From Ruminococcus flavefaciens (GTDB lineage: Bacteria; Bacillota; Clostridia; Oscillospirales; Ruminococcaceae), in the NCBI GenBank assembly GCA_002371825.1, contig DFHF01000052.1:1-64000 (forward strand): DNA of 64,000 nt, read 5' to 3'. Below are positions 16,322-25,222 of this stretch, piece by piece. Both the position numbers and the translations under genes were made by a program. Below the pieces are notes generated by a model, which ran no database searches, was not told the DNA's origin, and worked only from the letters and a program-made list of their open reading frames with translations. How positions within the stretch are numbered: the first letter of the stretch is position 1; every line of letters starts with the position of its first letter.

Positions 16322-18028
16322 ATGCTTATCGTTACACCTAAACAGATGGGGCGTATTGAGGATCGTTCGGAAAAACTCGGTGTTTCGAAGAAACAGCTCA
16401 TGGAAAATGCAGGAAAGGCTCTTGCCGGAGCTATCGACGAGTACTGCCGTAAGGACGAATCGATCCCTGAGGAGGAGAAGTCGATAGTTTTCCTGGCAGG
16501 AAAGGGCAACAACGGCGGAGACTGTTTCGCTGCGGCCAATATATTGGTTTACCGGGGATACAAGATAACAATAATCAATGTCGGCGGACAGCCTTCAACT
16601 GAACTGGCAAAGGAAATGTTCCTCCGGCTTCCGAAAGAGCGCATCGAGTTCATCGACGGTTACCGCAGCGAGAGCGTTGAAGCTGCGATCGAGGCCGCCG
16701 AGCTGGATTATATGACTATACCTCAGCCAAAGGAGCTTGATGATCTGGCCCGCAAGAAGGACAGAAATCCGCTGGATAATATACTTCTTCAGGAAAAGCG
16801 CCGCATGAGCCTGGTGAAAAGTGCCATAATCTGCGCTTATGTAGTGGTAGACGGTGTTTACGGAACCGGCTTCAGAGATCAGCTGGATAAGAATATCGCC
16901 GGGATCTTCGCTATAGGCACAAGTGCATACCGCATAGCAGTTGATGTCCCCAGCGGCGGAAACAGCTTCACCGGAACAGTAGCTTTCGGTGCATTTGAGG
17001 CTGATGAGACTGTTACATTCGGTTTCATGAAAACCGGAATGACACAGTACCCGATGAGAAAATACTGCGGAAAAATGACAGTTGCTGATATAGGTATACC
17101 TGCCGGCGCACTGGACGTTCTCGACAGTGACCGCAAGTACTATCGTATCGAGAGAAATCATCTTGCGAGCTTTCCTCCGAGGAGAGAGCGTGACGCTTAT
17201 AAGGGTACCTTCGGCAATGTACTTGTAATTGCCGGAAGCTCTTCAATGAGAGGGGCAGCAGCACTTGCAGCACTTGGTGCTCTCAGGAGCGGAGCAGGGC
17301 TTGTGAAGGTTGCCTCAGTTGAAAAGTGTATCGACACTCTTTCAGTACTTGTCCCGGAAGCAACTTACCTTGAAATGGATTGTGATGACTACGGCTTCAT
17401 GCTCTTCGACAGCAACAAGGATGCGCTGCAGAAGGCTATGGACAGCGCTACAGCTATCGTTATAGGCTGCGGAATGGGAGTTACTCCGGATACTATGGAG
17501 ATAACCCGTTTCGTTCTTGCAAATGCAAAATGCCCGGTAGTTGTTGATGCAGATGGAATAAATTGTATTGCATCGGACATAGATATTTTACTGGGAAAGA
17601 GATCGGACGTGGTCATAACTCCCCATGTCGGCGAAATGGCAAGGCTTCTTAACTGCGAAAACTCCATGATACGCAATAACCGTATTGTTGCAGCTGAAAA
17701 ATATGCCGAAAAATATGGTATAACCGTAGTCCTGAAGGGTGCGGGAACACTTATTGCCAACGGCAGGATGACAGCCTCCAACCACACCGGAAATGCCGGC
17801 ATGGCAGTCGGAGGATGCGGAGATATCCTTGCAGGCGTTATCGGTTCTATAATTGCTCAGGGCTGTTCAGTTTATGACAGTGCCTGTGCAGGAGTGTATA
17901 TCCACGGTCTTGCAGGCGATGCAGCTGCTCAGAAGCTTGGCATGGAGTCGATGCTGCCGAGAGATATTTTAGACTGTCTGTCCGATTCGTTCAGACTGCT
18001 TAAAGAAAAACACGGAAAAAAGGCCTGA
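16322..18028 (+). CDS. nnrDE: Bifunctional NAD(P)H-hydrate repair enzyme (epimerase and dehydratase)
   Basis: A 568-residue fusion that repairs damaged NAD(P)HX. The N-terminal YjeF_N domain (about 1-250) is the NAD(P)HX epimerase, with FLAGKGNNGGDCFAAANIL and VDVPSGGNSFTG. The C-terminal ribokinase-like domain (about 285-565) is the ADP-dependent (S)-NAD(P)HX dehydratase, with GTFGNVLVIAGSSSMRGAA, VVDADGINCIA, VITPHVGEMARL and NHTGNAGMAVGGCGDILAGV. Both domains appear complete. GGAGG lies 9 bases before the ATG. There is an extra acidic/basic insertion of about 60 residues in the epimerase half (EAAELDYMTIPQPKELDDLA onward). Confidence 0.95.
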   Translation: MLIVTPKQMGRIEDRSEKLGVSKKQLMENAGKALAGAIDEYCRKDESIPEEEKSIVFLAGKGNNGGDCFAAANILVYRGYKITIINVGGQPSTELAKEMFLRLPKERIEFIDGYRSESVEAAIEAAELDYMTIPQPKELDDLARKKDRNPLDNILLQEKRRMSLVKSAIICAYVVVDGVYGTGFRDQLDKNIAGIFAIGTSAYRIAVDVPSGGNSFTGTVAFGAFEADETVTFGFMKTGMTQYPMRKYCGKMTVADIGIPAGALDVLDSDRKYYRIERNHLASFPPRRERDAYKGTFGNVLVIAGSSSMRGAAALAALGALRSGAGLVKVASVEKCIDTLSVLVPEATYLEMDCDDYGFMLFDSNKDALQKAMDSATAIVIGCGMGVTPDTMEITRFVLANAKCPVVVDADGINCIASDIDILLGKRSDVVITPHVGEMARLLNCENSMIRNNRIVAAEKYAEKYGITVVLKGAGTLIANGRMTASNHTGNAGMAVGGCGDILAGVIGSIIAQGCSVYDSACAGVYIHGLAGDAAAQKLGMESMLPRDILDCLSDSFRLLKEKHGKKA

Positions 18029-18128
18029 GTTAACTGTCCCTGTCAGTAAACTGCGGCTGAAATCAGGACGGCTGAGCTGCCGTACCGAAGGATGTTGAAA
18101 GTCAATAAAAAATGATAGGAGAGATATC

Positions 18129-18746
18129 ATGAAACGACTTTTTACATTCGTATTTACCATTCTTGCAATTGCCTGCCTGACAGCCTGTTCAGTACCGCTG
18201 AAAAATACAGCTTCACGAAAAAACGGTCTTGACAGTGCATTTACAGCAAATGTCAGCATATCCCTTGATAAGCTCCAGGCAGAGGGCATTGTCAGCCGGC
18301 ATGGCTCCGGACTGTGGGATGTGGAATTTTCATCCCCAAACTCGCTCAGCGGGATAAAGCTGGAATTCAGTGAGGGCAACACTAAGGCTTCATATAAGGG
18401 CCTCAGCTTTTCAGTGCCACAGTCAGCAGTACCTGTACGGGCAATGATGCTGAATCTGATGAAGGCTGTTGACGAAAATGCCTCCGCAGAGGAACTGAGC
18501 GGAAATGAAAATGACGGTTCTCTGGAGATCAGCGGCAAGCTGGATGGCGGAAGCTATACGCTCAAGGTAGACAAGGAGGGCAGGCTCAGCGGCTTTGAAA
18601 TGCCGAATAACAGCCTGAAAATGACGTTCACCGAGCTAAGGGTGATATCTGAAGCTGCTTCCGGTGCTGAGGCAGGGGAAGTCACCACCGAAACTGGAAC
18701 AGTTACCTCTGCTCTTGTTACTTCAACTGAAAAAAGCGGAACATAA
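18129..18746 (+). CDS. Putative lipoprotein, 205 residues
   Basis: Signal peptide with a lipobox: MKRLFTFVFTILAIACLTAC, the Cys near residue 20 being the likely lipidation site. The mature part (about 30-180) has a beta-rich pattern with repeated GxxLEFS-type strands, somewhat like outer-face lipoproteins of the LolA/LppX shape. The C-terminus is Thr/Ser/Glu-rich. RBS AGGAGA precedes the ATG. It follows nnrDE by about 100 bases and ends at a clear terminator. Function not recognised. Confidence 0.82.
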   Translation: MKRLFTFVFTILAIACLTACSVPLKNTASRKNGLDSAFTANVSISLDKLQAEGIVSRHGSGLWDVEFSSPNSLSGIKLEFSEGNTKASYKGLSFSVPQSAVPVRAMMLNLMKAVDENASAEELSGNENDGSLEISGKLDGGSYTLKVDKEGRLSGFEMPNNSLKMTFTELRVISEAASGAEAGEVTTETGTVTSALVTSTEKSGT

Positions 18747-18750
18747 AATA

Positions 18751-18776
18751 AGCCGGACAGCAGTCCGGCTTTTCTT
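18751..18776. terminator. Terminator after the lipoprotein gene
   Basis: AGCCGGAC (18751-18758) and GTCCGGCT (18763-18770) followed by TTTCTTTT. Convergent with the DUF3810 gene. Confidence 0.85.
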
Positions 18777-18779
18777 TTA

Positions 18780-19895
18780 TCATTCTGCGGGGAAATAGTA
18801 GTCCAGCATAAGAGTTACCACCATGAAATAGGCTTCAACACCATCCTCACGGCCGTTCATTTTTATGTTGGTATCGAGAGCAGCTTCAGATACAGTATCT
18901 ACAGTTTCTGTGGGCAGTATCTCTTTTTTCTTGTTTTCCTCCCAGTAATTATCGGGAAGGAAGCGGAACCAGTCTTTTCTGACCTGGTCTGAGATAGTAT
19001 CGGTGAGGTAATACCCTTCAGCGATATCGTTCTTGTATATCTGATTGTGAACGTATTCCAGTCCCTCAAGACAGCCGGAATATCTGAATTCCAGGTTATC
19101 GCTGTTGATCGTGGCGAGATAGGCTATGAAATTCGCCTCATCCTCCTGAATGAAGCCTCTGAGGTGGGAAAACTCATGGCAGACCGTATCCGGGAGATTT
19201 GTTCTGACCATATCATTATTGTAATTGGACTCCATTGAGAACGGGAAGTAGATACCGGAAAGATGAGTCTGGCTCATAAAATATGAGAACTGTATCGGTT
19301 TGGCATCCGGGTAATGACCTTTGAGCTGGGGGTAATCGTCTCCGAGAGCCTTCATAGCTTTCTTTGCTTCTTCGTTGAAGTCGGCAGTAAGGTAAAAACG
19401 GTCATCCTCATCTCTTGGCACCTGCGGCGCAAGCCGGTTTGCTTCGTCGATGAGAGCACCGTAAAGGGCTACAAGCTCACTTCTGGGGTGCGCCTTTGGT
19501 TTGAGATAACGTTCTGAGAAAGGAGTGCACTGGTACATTATGAAGCAGTTCATAGTCTCTGTCGTAAATATGTAGCATACTATACAAAGAACAGAGGTCA
19601 CAAATATATCAGCAGTTTTCCGTCTGGAGCTCTTTCTGAATATAAGCAGCCCGATAGTCAGCGGAATACCGATGACCACAAGAAGCAGTCCCAGTATAAT
19701 CAGGACCTCACCCACTGAAAACGGGAAGATACCGCTGATAAATGAAAGGACATCAGAGATATGGGGAAAAACTTTGAACACATAAAAATCTGCAAACGGC
19801 CTGCAAAGTCTTGCAAGTATGTTCAGCAGAAGCATAAGCACCATTATTGCTGATGGGATAAGGTGCCTTTTTTTGATCTTGGGCAGCTTTTTCAG
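18780..19895 (-). CDS. DUF3810-type membrane zinc-metalloprotease-like protein
   Basis: About 371 residues. Three membrane spans near the N-terminus are followed by an outside or luminal domain with a gluzincin motif CHEFSHLRGFIQEDEANFIA: HExxH plus a downstream Glu that could hold zinc. This fits the DUF3810 family of putative peptidases. The start is uncertain. The longest frame (ATG at 19967) lies upstream of a good promoter (19939-19967), so it cannot be used from it. The best RBS (AAGGAAGG) points to a CTG at 19895; a GTG at 19934 would be leaderless. Substrate unknown. Confidence 0.78.
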   Translation of the reverse strand: MKKLPKIKKRHLIPSAIMVLMLLLNILARLCRPFADFYVFKVFPHISDVLSFISGIFPFSVGEVLIILGLLLVVIGIPLTIGLLIFRKSSRRKTADIFVTSVLCIVCYIFTTETMNCFIMYQCTPFSERYLKPKAHPRSELVALYGALIDEANRLAPQVPRDEDDRFYLTADFNEEAKKAMKALGDDYPQLKGHYPDAKPIQFSYFMSQTHLSGIYFPFSMESNYNNDMVRTNLPDTVCHEFSHLRGFIQEDEANFIAYLATINSDNLEFRYSGCLEGLEYVHNQIYKNDIAEGYYLTDTISDQVRKDWFRFLPDNYWEENKKKEILPTETVDTVSEAALDTNIKMNGREDGVEAYFMVVTLMLDYYFPAE

Positions 19896-19938
19896 TGATA
19901 TCCCTTCCTTCTGTTCAGATTTTATTGAGAACACATTA

Positions 19939-19967
19939 ATTATATCATACCGCCTGGAAATCGTCAA
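19939..19967 (-). promoter_or_regulatory. Promoter of the DUF3810 gene
   Basis: Leftward TTGACG (19967-19962), 17-base spacer, TATAAT (19944-19939). Expected start near 19932. It overlaps the longest open frame and so decides the gene start. Confidence 0.82.
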
Positions 19968-19977
19968 CCGTTAATAT

Positions 19978-20006
19978 TTGCAATTGATCAGCAATAGTGG
20001 TATAAT
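19978..20006 (+). promoter_or_regulatory. Promoter of the DMT-recQ operon
   Basis: TTGCAA (19978-19983), 17-base spacer, TATAAT (20001-20006). The transcript would carry repeat copy B (20024-20179) as its 5' leader. Confidence 0.75.
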
Positions 20007-20023
20007 GATTATGATAAAATAAT

Positions 20024-20179
20024 ATTGATGTGCCAGCCGGATCCCGGATACGATACCCGGCAAAAATGAAATTTCTCTGCGCTGCAAAAGCTTGTAATAC
20101 GGCAGTATTCCTTCGCTTTTTCGCCTTGATAGATACTGTTTTTGCCCCGTCTGAACTCCGGGATCTATGCCCCATCAAT
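20024..20179. repeat. Copy B of the dispersed palindromic repeat
   Basis: Same-strand homologue of 9240-9399. The ends ATTGATG and CATCAAT are a perfect inverted pair, with inner arms GATCCCGGA/TCCGGGATC and GGCAAAAA/TTTTTGCC. It lies between the DMT promoter and the DMT RBS, so it is transcribed in sense here, while copy A lies upstream of a leftward gene in the opposite sense. Confidence 0.75.
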
Positions 20180-20192
20180 AACAGGAGTTATG

Positions 20193-21143
20193 ATGGATAA
20201 AAAGGATTTTTTTACACGCAGATTAGTGATAGTATGCCTGACAATGATATGCTGTCTTCTCTGGGGAAGCGCTTTTCCCTGTATAAAAATAGGGTACAGA
20301 CTGTTCGGTATACCCTCTGGTGAAGCCTCTTCTCAGATACTTTTCGCCGGCGAGAGGTTCCTTATTGCCGGTATACTTGCAGCTGCCGCAGGGAGCATAT
20401 CCGGCCGCAGACTGCTGTTTCCGGACAGAAACAGCCTTCCTAAGGTTTGTATACTGTCGCTGTTTCAGACCATATTGCAGTACACTTTTTTCTATATAGG
20501 TCTTTCAAGGACGACCGGCATGAAAAGCTCCGTGATAACTGCGTCTAACGTTTTTCTGTCGATACTTGTATCCGTATTTGTTTTCAGGACGGAGAAACTG
20601 ACCACAAGAAAGCTCATTGGGTGTGTGCTTGGATTCAGCGGAGTGATACTCATCAATCTCACCGGAGACAAAGATCTTAGCATGAGTATTTCCGGTGAAG
20701 GAGCAGTTTTCCTCTCAGCGCTGTCCTATGCCTTTTCTGCTTCTCTGACGAAACGCTTTTCACGCAATGCTGACCCGGTTCTTCTGAGCAGCTGGCAGTT
20801 CATTATCGGCGGAGCAGTGATGATAGCTGCCGGAATTGTTACAGGGGGCTCACATTCAGGATTGACCACAGCTGGATGCGGTATGCTTCTATATCTTGCA
20901 TTTATTTCTGCGGCTGCTTTTTCTCTGTGGAGCATTCTTTTGAAATACAATCCCGTGTCATCGGTTTCGGTATTCGGATTTATGAATCCTGTTTTCGGAG
21001 TCATACTCTCAGCACTGCTTCTCTCTGAAAAATCAGCAGCGGGACCGGCTCAGATAACAGCTGCACTGCTTCTTGTTACTGCCGGCATAATAACTGTAAA
21101 TCGGACAACTTCCGCAAAGGAGGCTCCTGCTAAGAATGGATAA
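20193..21143 (+). CDS. DMT-superfamily (EamA) transporter
   Basis: A 316-residue membrane protein with about ten hydrophobic spans in two EamA repeats. The first repeat holds CLLWGSAFPCIKIGYRLFG and FYIGLSRTTGMKSSVITAS; the second holds GEGAVFLSALSYAFSASLTK and SVSVFGFMNPVFGVILSALL. DMT/EamA proteins export small metabolites or amino acids; the substrate here is unknown. ATG at 20193 is preferred (AGGAG 5 bases upstream); an adjacent ATG at 20190 is possible. The stop overlaps the recQ start by 8 bases, so the two are one transcription unit with translational coupling. Confidence 0.92.
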   Translation: MDKKDFFTRRLVIVCLTMICCLLWGSAFPCIKIGYRLFGIPSGEASSQILFAGERFLIAGILAAAAGSISGRRLLFPDRNSLPKVCILSLFQTILQYTFFYIGLSRTTGMKSSVITASNVFLSILVSVFVFRTEKLTTRKLIGCVLGFSGVILINLTGDKDLSMSISGEGAVFLSALSYAFSASLTKRFSRNADPVLLSSWQFIIGGAVMIAAGIVTGGSHSGLTTAGCGMLLYLAFISAAAFSLWSILLKYNPVSSVSVFGFMNPVFGVILSALLLSEKSAAGPAQITAALLLVTAGIITVNRTTSAKEAPAKNG

Positions 21144-23202
21144 GCTTTCTGTATTAAAGGAATATTTCGGACATAAGACCTTCCGCAGCGGTCAGGACCA
21201 GCTTATAGACCATATCCTGTCCGGACAGGATGTGCTTGGGATAATGCCTACAGGAGCCGGAAAATCTGTATGCTATCAGGTGCCGGCACTTATGCTGAGG
21301 GGAGTGACCATTGTTATCTCTCCGCTTATATCGCTAATGAAGGATCAGGTCAGCTCACTTATCTCAGCAGGAGTGAGTGCTGCCTGCATAAACAGCTCAC
21401 TTACCGCAGAGGAGTATTCTGAAACTATCCGGAATGCTTTTCAGGGAAGATATAAGCTGATATACGCGGCTCCTGAGCGCCTTGACACTCAGGATATGCT
21501 CAGACTTGCCTCGGCTGTTGAGATATCTATGGTGACCGTTGACGAAGCACACTGTGTCTCACAGTGGGGACAGGATTTCCGGCCAAGCTATCTGCATATA
21601 ACCGAGTTTATCAGACGTTTGCCCTATCGCCCTATTATCAGTGCATTTACTGCCACCGCTACTTCTGAGGTAAGAGATGATATTATCCGCATCCTTGACC
21701 TTAAAGAGCCGTTTTCACTTGTGACCGGATTTGACAGGAAGAATCTGTATTTTTCAGTAATGCAGCCTCAGAGCAAGTATGAGGCTCTCCGTAAGCTGAT
21801 AAGCGGATACGGAGACAAATGCGGTATAGTATACTGCCTTTCCAGAAAAAAGGTGGAGGAGGTCTGTGACCGGCTGAATTCTGATGGATTCTCCGCCACA
21901 CGCTATCATGCAGGACTTCCTGACAGTGAAAGAAAGCAGAATCAGGAGGATTTCATTTATGACCGCCGCAGGATAATGGTGGCTACAAATGCCTTCGGAA
22001 TGGGTATCGATAAATCTGATGTCTCTTTTGTGATTCACTATAATATGCCGAAAAATATGGAGAGCTACTATCAGGAGGCAGGCCGTGCAGGCCGTGACGG
22101 TGAACCTGCTGAATGTATACTGCTATACAGCGGTATGGATGTCCGGACAAATAACTTTCTTATCGAGAAGAGCCGTGAGGAGAACACAGAGCTTTCGGAA
22201 TCGGAAAAAGACCTTATGCTTGAACGTGACAGGCAGCGCCTGAAGGAGATGACGTACTATTCAACAACTACCGGCTGCCTCAGAGAGTTCATGCTGAAAT
22301 ATTTCGGAGAGAAGGCACCAAATTACTGCGGAAACTGCTCCTGCTGTGTAAACGGATTTGAAAAGGTAGATATAACAGTGGATGCTCAGAAAATAGTATC
22401 CTGTGTATACCGGATACGTCAGAAGGGGCAGGATTACGGCAAGGGCATGATAGTTGATGTCCTCAGGGGCAGCAGGAATGAAAGACTGCTTTCACTGGGC
22501 TTTGATAAGCTTTCCACTTACGGGATAATGTCGGATGTGTCTCCGGAGAGAATACGGGCAGAGCTTGAACTGCTGATAGCCCGTGACTATCTCTGCCTCA
22601 GCGGAGACGATTACCCCATGGTAAGGCTTACAGCAGGCTCAGCAGAGCTGCTGCGGGAGCGGCCTAACATAAGCATGAATCTGCCTAAGGAGAAGACAGG
22701 ACTTGGTAAGAAAAGAGCGGCTGACCGTTTCTATGCAGAGAGCCCGCTTTTTGAGGAGCTGCGTTCACTCAGGGGAAAGCTGGCGGCGAAGGCTCATGTG
22801 CCGGCATATATTATTTTTTCCGACGCAGCGCTGCGTGATATGTGCCGTATACTCCCGACTGACCGTACAATGTTCCTGACTGTATCCGGAGTGGGAAGAA
22901 GCAAGGCGGATAAGTACGGGGATGATTTCTGCGGCCTGATAAGTGAGTATATCAGGTCTCACCCTGATGACGAAAAAGCGCCTGAGGGCGAAGTGACATA
23001 TCTTGAAAAACAGCTTGACAGTGTCAGGGAGCACATTGCAGTCTCACGGAGTACGGCTCCGAGACCGTGGACAGCTTCCGAGGAGAAACAGCTTGAAAAG
23101 GAATTCCGCAGCGGAATGACTACAGATGATATAGCTTCTCTGCATAAACGTACTAAATTGGCAATAAACTCAAAGCTCAGAAAGCTTGGTATTATATCCT
23201 GA
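21136..23202 (+). CDS. recQ: ATP-dependent DNA helicase RecQ
   Basis: A 688-residue 3'-to-5' helicase used in recombination repair and fork restart. Walker A is PTGAGKS (38-44). The DEAH box and aromatic-rich loop VDEAHCVSQWGQDFRPSY, SAFTATAT, the QEAGRAGRDG motif VI and a zinc cluster (CLREFMLKYFGE...CGNCSCC) are all visible. A winged-helix region and an HRDC domain at about 540-615 follow. The extra C-terminal 45 residues (RPWTASEEKQLEKEF ... INSKLRKLGII) look like a small Myb/HTH tail seen in clostridial RecQ proteins. Within an operon: overlaps the DMT gene and precedes a G3E GTPase by 11 bases. Confidence 0.95.
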   Translation: MDKLSVLKEYFGHKTFRSGQDQLIDHILSGQDVLGIMPTGAGKSVCYQVPALMLRGVTIVISPLISLMKDQVSSLISAGVSAACINSSLTAEEYSETIRNAFQGRYKLIYAAPERLDTQDMLRLASAVEISMVTVDEAHCVSQWGQDFRPSYLHITEFIRRLPYRPIISAFTATATSEVRDDIIRILDLKEPFSLVTGFDRKNLYFSVMQPQSKYEALRKLISGYGDKCGIVYCLSRKKVEEVCDRLNSDGFSATRYHAGLPDSERKQNQEDFIYDRRRIMVATNAFGMGIDKSDVSFVIHYNMPKNMESYYQEAGRAGRDGEPAECILLYSGMDVRTNNFLIEKSREENTELSESEKDLMLERDRQRLKEMTYYSTTTGCLREFMLKYFGEKAPNYCGNCSCCVNGFEKVDITVDAQKIVSCVYRIRQKGQDYGKGMIVDVLRGSRNERLLSLGFDKLSTYGIMSDVSPERIRAELELLIARDYLCLSGDDYPMVRLTAGSAELLRERPNISMNLPKEKTGLGKKRAADRFYAESPLFEELRSLRGKLAAKAHVPAYIIFSDAALRDMCRILPTDRTMFLTVSGVGRSKADKYGDDFCGLISEYIRSHPDDEKAPEGEVTYLEKQLDSVREHIAVSRSTAPRPWTASEEKQLEKEFRSGMTTDDIASLHKRTKLAINSKLRKLGIIS

Positions 23203-23213
23203 GGAGGGAGAAT

Positions 23214-24194
23214 ATGACAAAAATAGATCTGATAACCGGCATACTTGGTTCCGGAAAGACTACATTTCTTAAGCACTATGCCCGCTATCTGATATCACAG
23301 GGACAGCGCATAGCTATACTTGAAAACGATTTCGGCGCTGTAAATGTGGATATGATGATACTTCAGGATCTGAAGTGTGATAACTGTCAGCTTGAAATGG
23401 TGTCCGGCGGAGGTGATACTCACTGCCACAAAAGGCGATTCAAAACTCAGCTTATATCACTTGGAATGCAGCATTTTGACCGTGTTATCGTGGAGCCCTC
23501 AGGAATATTCGATATGGATGAGTTTTTCGATACCGTACATGAGTCTCCTCTTGACAGGTGGTTCGAGATAGGCAGCATACTGACGGTTATCGATGCAGAA
23601 ACAGATGAGGTACTGCCGGAGCAGATGGAGTATCTTTTTGCCTCTGAGGCAGCCTGCTGCGGAAAACTCATTCTCAGCAAGCGCAGCTCTTTCCCTGACG
23701 AAACTGATGAGGATATCGCAGAGCGTATCCTTTCTCACCTTAACCGTTCGCTTGCTGATATACGCTGTGACAGGCAGTTCAGAGCTGCGGATATGCTTAT
23801 CCGTGAATGGGACGATCTCTCCGAAAGCGATTATAGATCACTTCTCAACGCAGGATATCGTGGTTCATCTTATATAAAGAAGTATCATGCGGGAGATATT
23901 ATCAGCGGAGTACATTATTTTATGCATATAGCTATCCCGGAGGAAAAACTGATCCCGACTGTTGAAAAGCTGATCCGAAGCGGAGATTATGGCCGTATAA
24001 TGCGTATAAAGGGCTCTCTTCCGGACGGCAGAGGCGGCTGGATAAAGCTGAATGCCACACAGGCAAAAACCGAGATCTCTCCTGTAAATGAGGGACAGGC
24101 TGTACTTATAGTTATAGGAGATAATATAGAAAAAGAGCTTATCGACGGTGTACTCACGGCAGTCAATACTGACCCGGAATACGTTTCGATATAA
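23214..24194 (+). CDS. G3E/CobW-like P-loop GTPase, atypical
   Basis: 326 residues. Walker A is GILGSGKTT (9-17), with the LENDFGAVNVDMMIL switch region and VEPSGIF as Walker B, which place it in the CobW/HypB/UreG (G3E) class handling metal cofactors. The C-terminal half, with strands ending in AVLIVIGDNIEKELIDGVL, resembles the CobW_C domain. Two usual features are absent: the CxCC metal motif is replaced by a GGGDTHCH segment, and NKxD looks degenerate (LSKRSS). RBS GGAGGG. It is in the DMT-recQ-GTPase-methylase run. Metal and client protein are unknown. Confidence 0.85.
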   Translation: MTKIDLITGILGSGKTTFLKHYARYLISQGQRIAILENDFGAVNVDMMILQDLKCDNCQLEMVSGGGDTHCHKRRFKTQLISLGMQHFDRVIVEPSGIFDMDEFFDTVHESPLDRWFEIGSILTVIDAETDEVLPEQMEYLFASEAACCGKLILSKRSSFPDETDEDIAERILSHLNRSLADIRCDRQFRAADMLIREWDDLSESDYRSLLNAGYRGSSYIKKYHAGDIISGVHYFMHIAIPEEKLIPTVEKLIRSGDYGRIMRIKGSLPDGRGGWIKLNATQAKTEISPVNEGQAVLIVIGDNIEKELIDGVLTAVNTDPEYVSI

Positions 24195-24212
24195 GCTTTG
24201 AAGGAGTAGTAT

Positions 24213-25028
24213 ATGGCAAACATAATAACTGTAGACGATATTTCCGTACCGGAGCTTTTTCCGTTCCGAAGCACATCAGAAGCACAGCTGCTGCATTATT
24301 TTGAGCCGGAGGAGGGCATTTTCATAGCAGAAAGCCCTAAGGTGATAAGAACTGCTCTTGCTGCCGGTTATGAGCCTCTGTCACTGCTCATGGAGAAAAA
24401 GTACATTGAAGGACAGGGGAGCGATATTATCGAAAAGTGCGGAAATATCCCTGTATATACTGCCCCGTCTGAGCAGCTTACAGAGCTTACCGGATTCAGG
24501 CTTACCCTCGGAGCTCTGTGTGCAATGCGAAGGAGACCTCTTCCGACACCTGAGGAGATACTGTCCGGAGCTGAACGTATCGCAGTTCTTGAGGATATAA
24601 TGAATCAGACAAATGTTGGTGCTATCTTCCGCTCAGCAGCAGCTCTCGGATTTGACGCTGTTGTGCTTACTCATGCAAGCAGTGATCCGCTTTACCGCCG
24701 CTCGATAAGGGTGAGTATGGGTACGGTATTTCAGATACCCTGGACATATCTCAGTTCAGGAGCTCCTGATTATATAGAAGAGCTCCATAGTCTTGGCTTC
24801 TCGACAGCTGCAATGGCTCTCAGAAAGGACACTGTGACAATAAGTGATGAAAAGCTCAGAAGCGAGAAAAAACTTGCAGTTATACTCGGAACTGAGGGAG
24901 AAGGTCTGTGTGAGCAGACTATCTCAGCCAGCGACTATACAATAAAGATACCAATGGCTCACGGAGTCGATTCCCTTAACGTGGCCGCCGCCAGTGCAGT
25001 GGCTTTCTGGGAGCTTGGGAAAAGATAA
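24213..25028 (+). CDS. SpoU/TrmH-family RNA 2'-O-methyltransferase
   Basis: A 271-residue SPOUT-class enzyme that methylates a ribose 2'-OH in tRNA or rRNA using AdoMet. The N-terminal substrate-binding domain precedes three SpoU motifs: NVGAIFRSAAALGFDAV, VILGTEGEGL and IPMAHGVDSLNVAAASAV, which form the knotted AdoMet site. The exact RNA target cannot be read from sequence. RBS AAGGAG. It is the last gene of the operon, 18 bases after the GTPase and followed by a terminator. Confidence 0.92.
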   Translation: MANIITVDDISVPELFPFRSTSEAQLLHYFEPEEGIFIAESPKVIRTALAAGYEPLSLLMEKKYIEGQGSDIIEKCGNIPVYTAPSEQLTELTGFRLTLGALCAMRRRPLPTPEEILSGAERIAVLEDIMNQTNVGAIFRSAAALGFDAVVLTHASSDPLYRRSIRVSMGTVFQIPWTYLSSGAPDYIEELHSLGFSTAAMALRKDTVTISDEKLRSEKKLAVILGTEGEGLCEQTISASDYTIKIPMAHGVDSLNVAAASAVAFWELGKR

Positions 25029-25030
25029 AG

Positions 25031-25067
25031 AAAAGCAGCGCCTCAGTTGAAGGCGCTTTGCTTTTTT
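25031..25067 (+). terminator. Terminator of the DMT-recQ-GTPase-methylase operon
   Basis: AAAAGCAGCGCCT (25031-25043) and AGGCGCTTTGCTTTT (25051-25065), then a U-run. Confidence 0.88.
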
Positions 25068-25222
25068 GTACAAGGAATAAGGCTGTGATTCGGTAAAAAT
25101 ACACATAGACTTACAGTCTGCGTTATGCTATAATTTTATAAACAGATCAGACACAGAGAAATAGAAAACACCGCTGAAAGCTTAGCGGAGAAAATGAAAA
25201 CATGAAAAATGGAGGGAAAACA

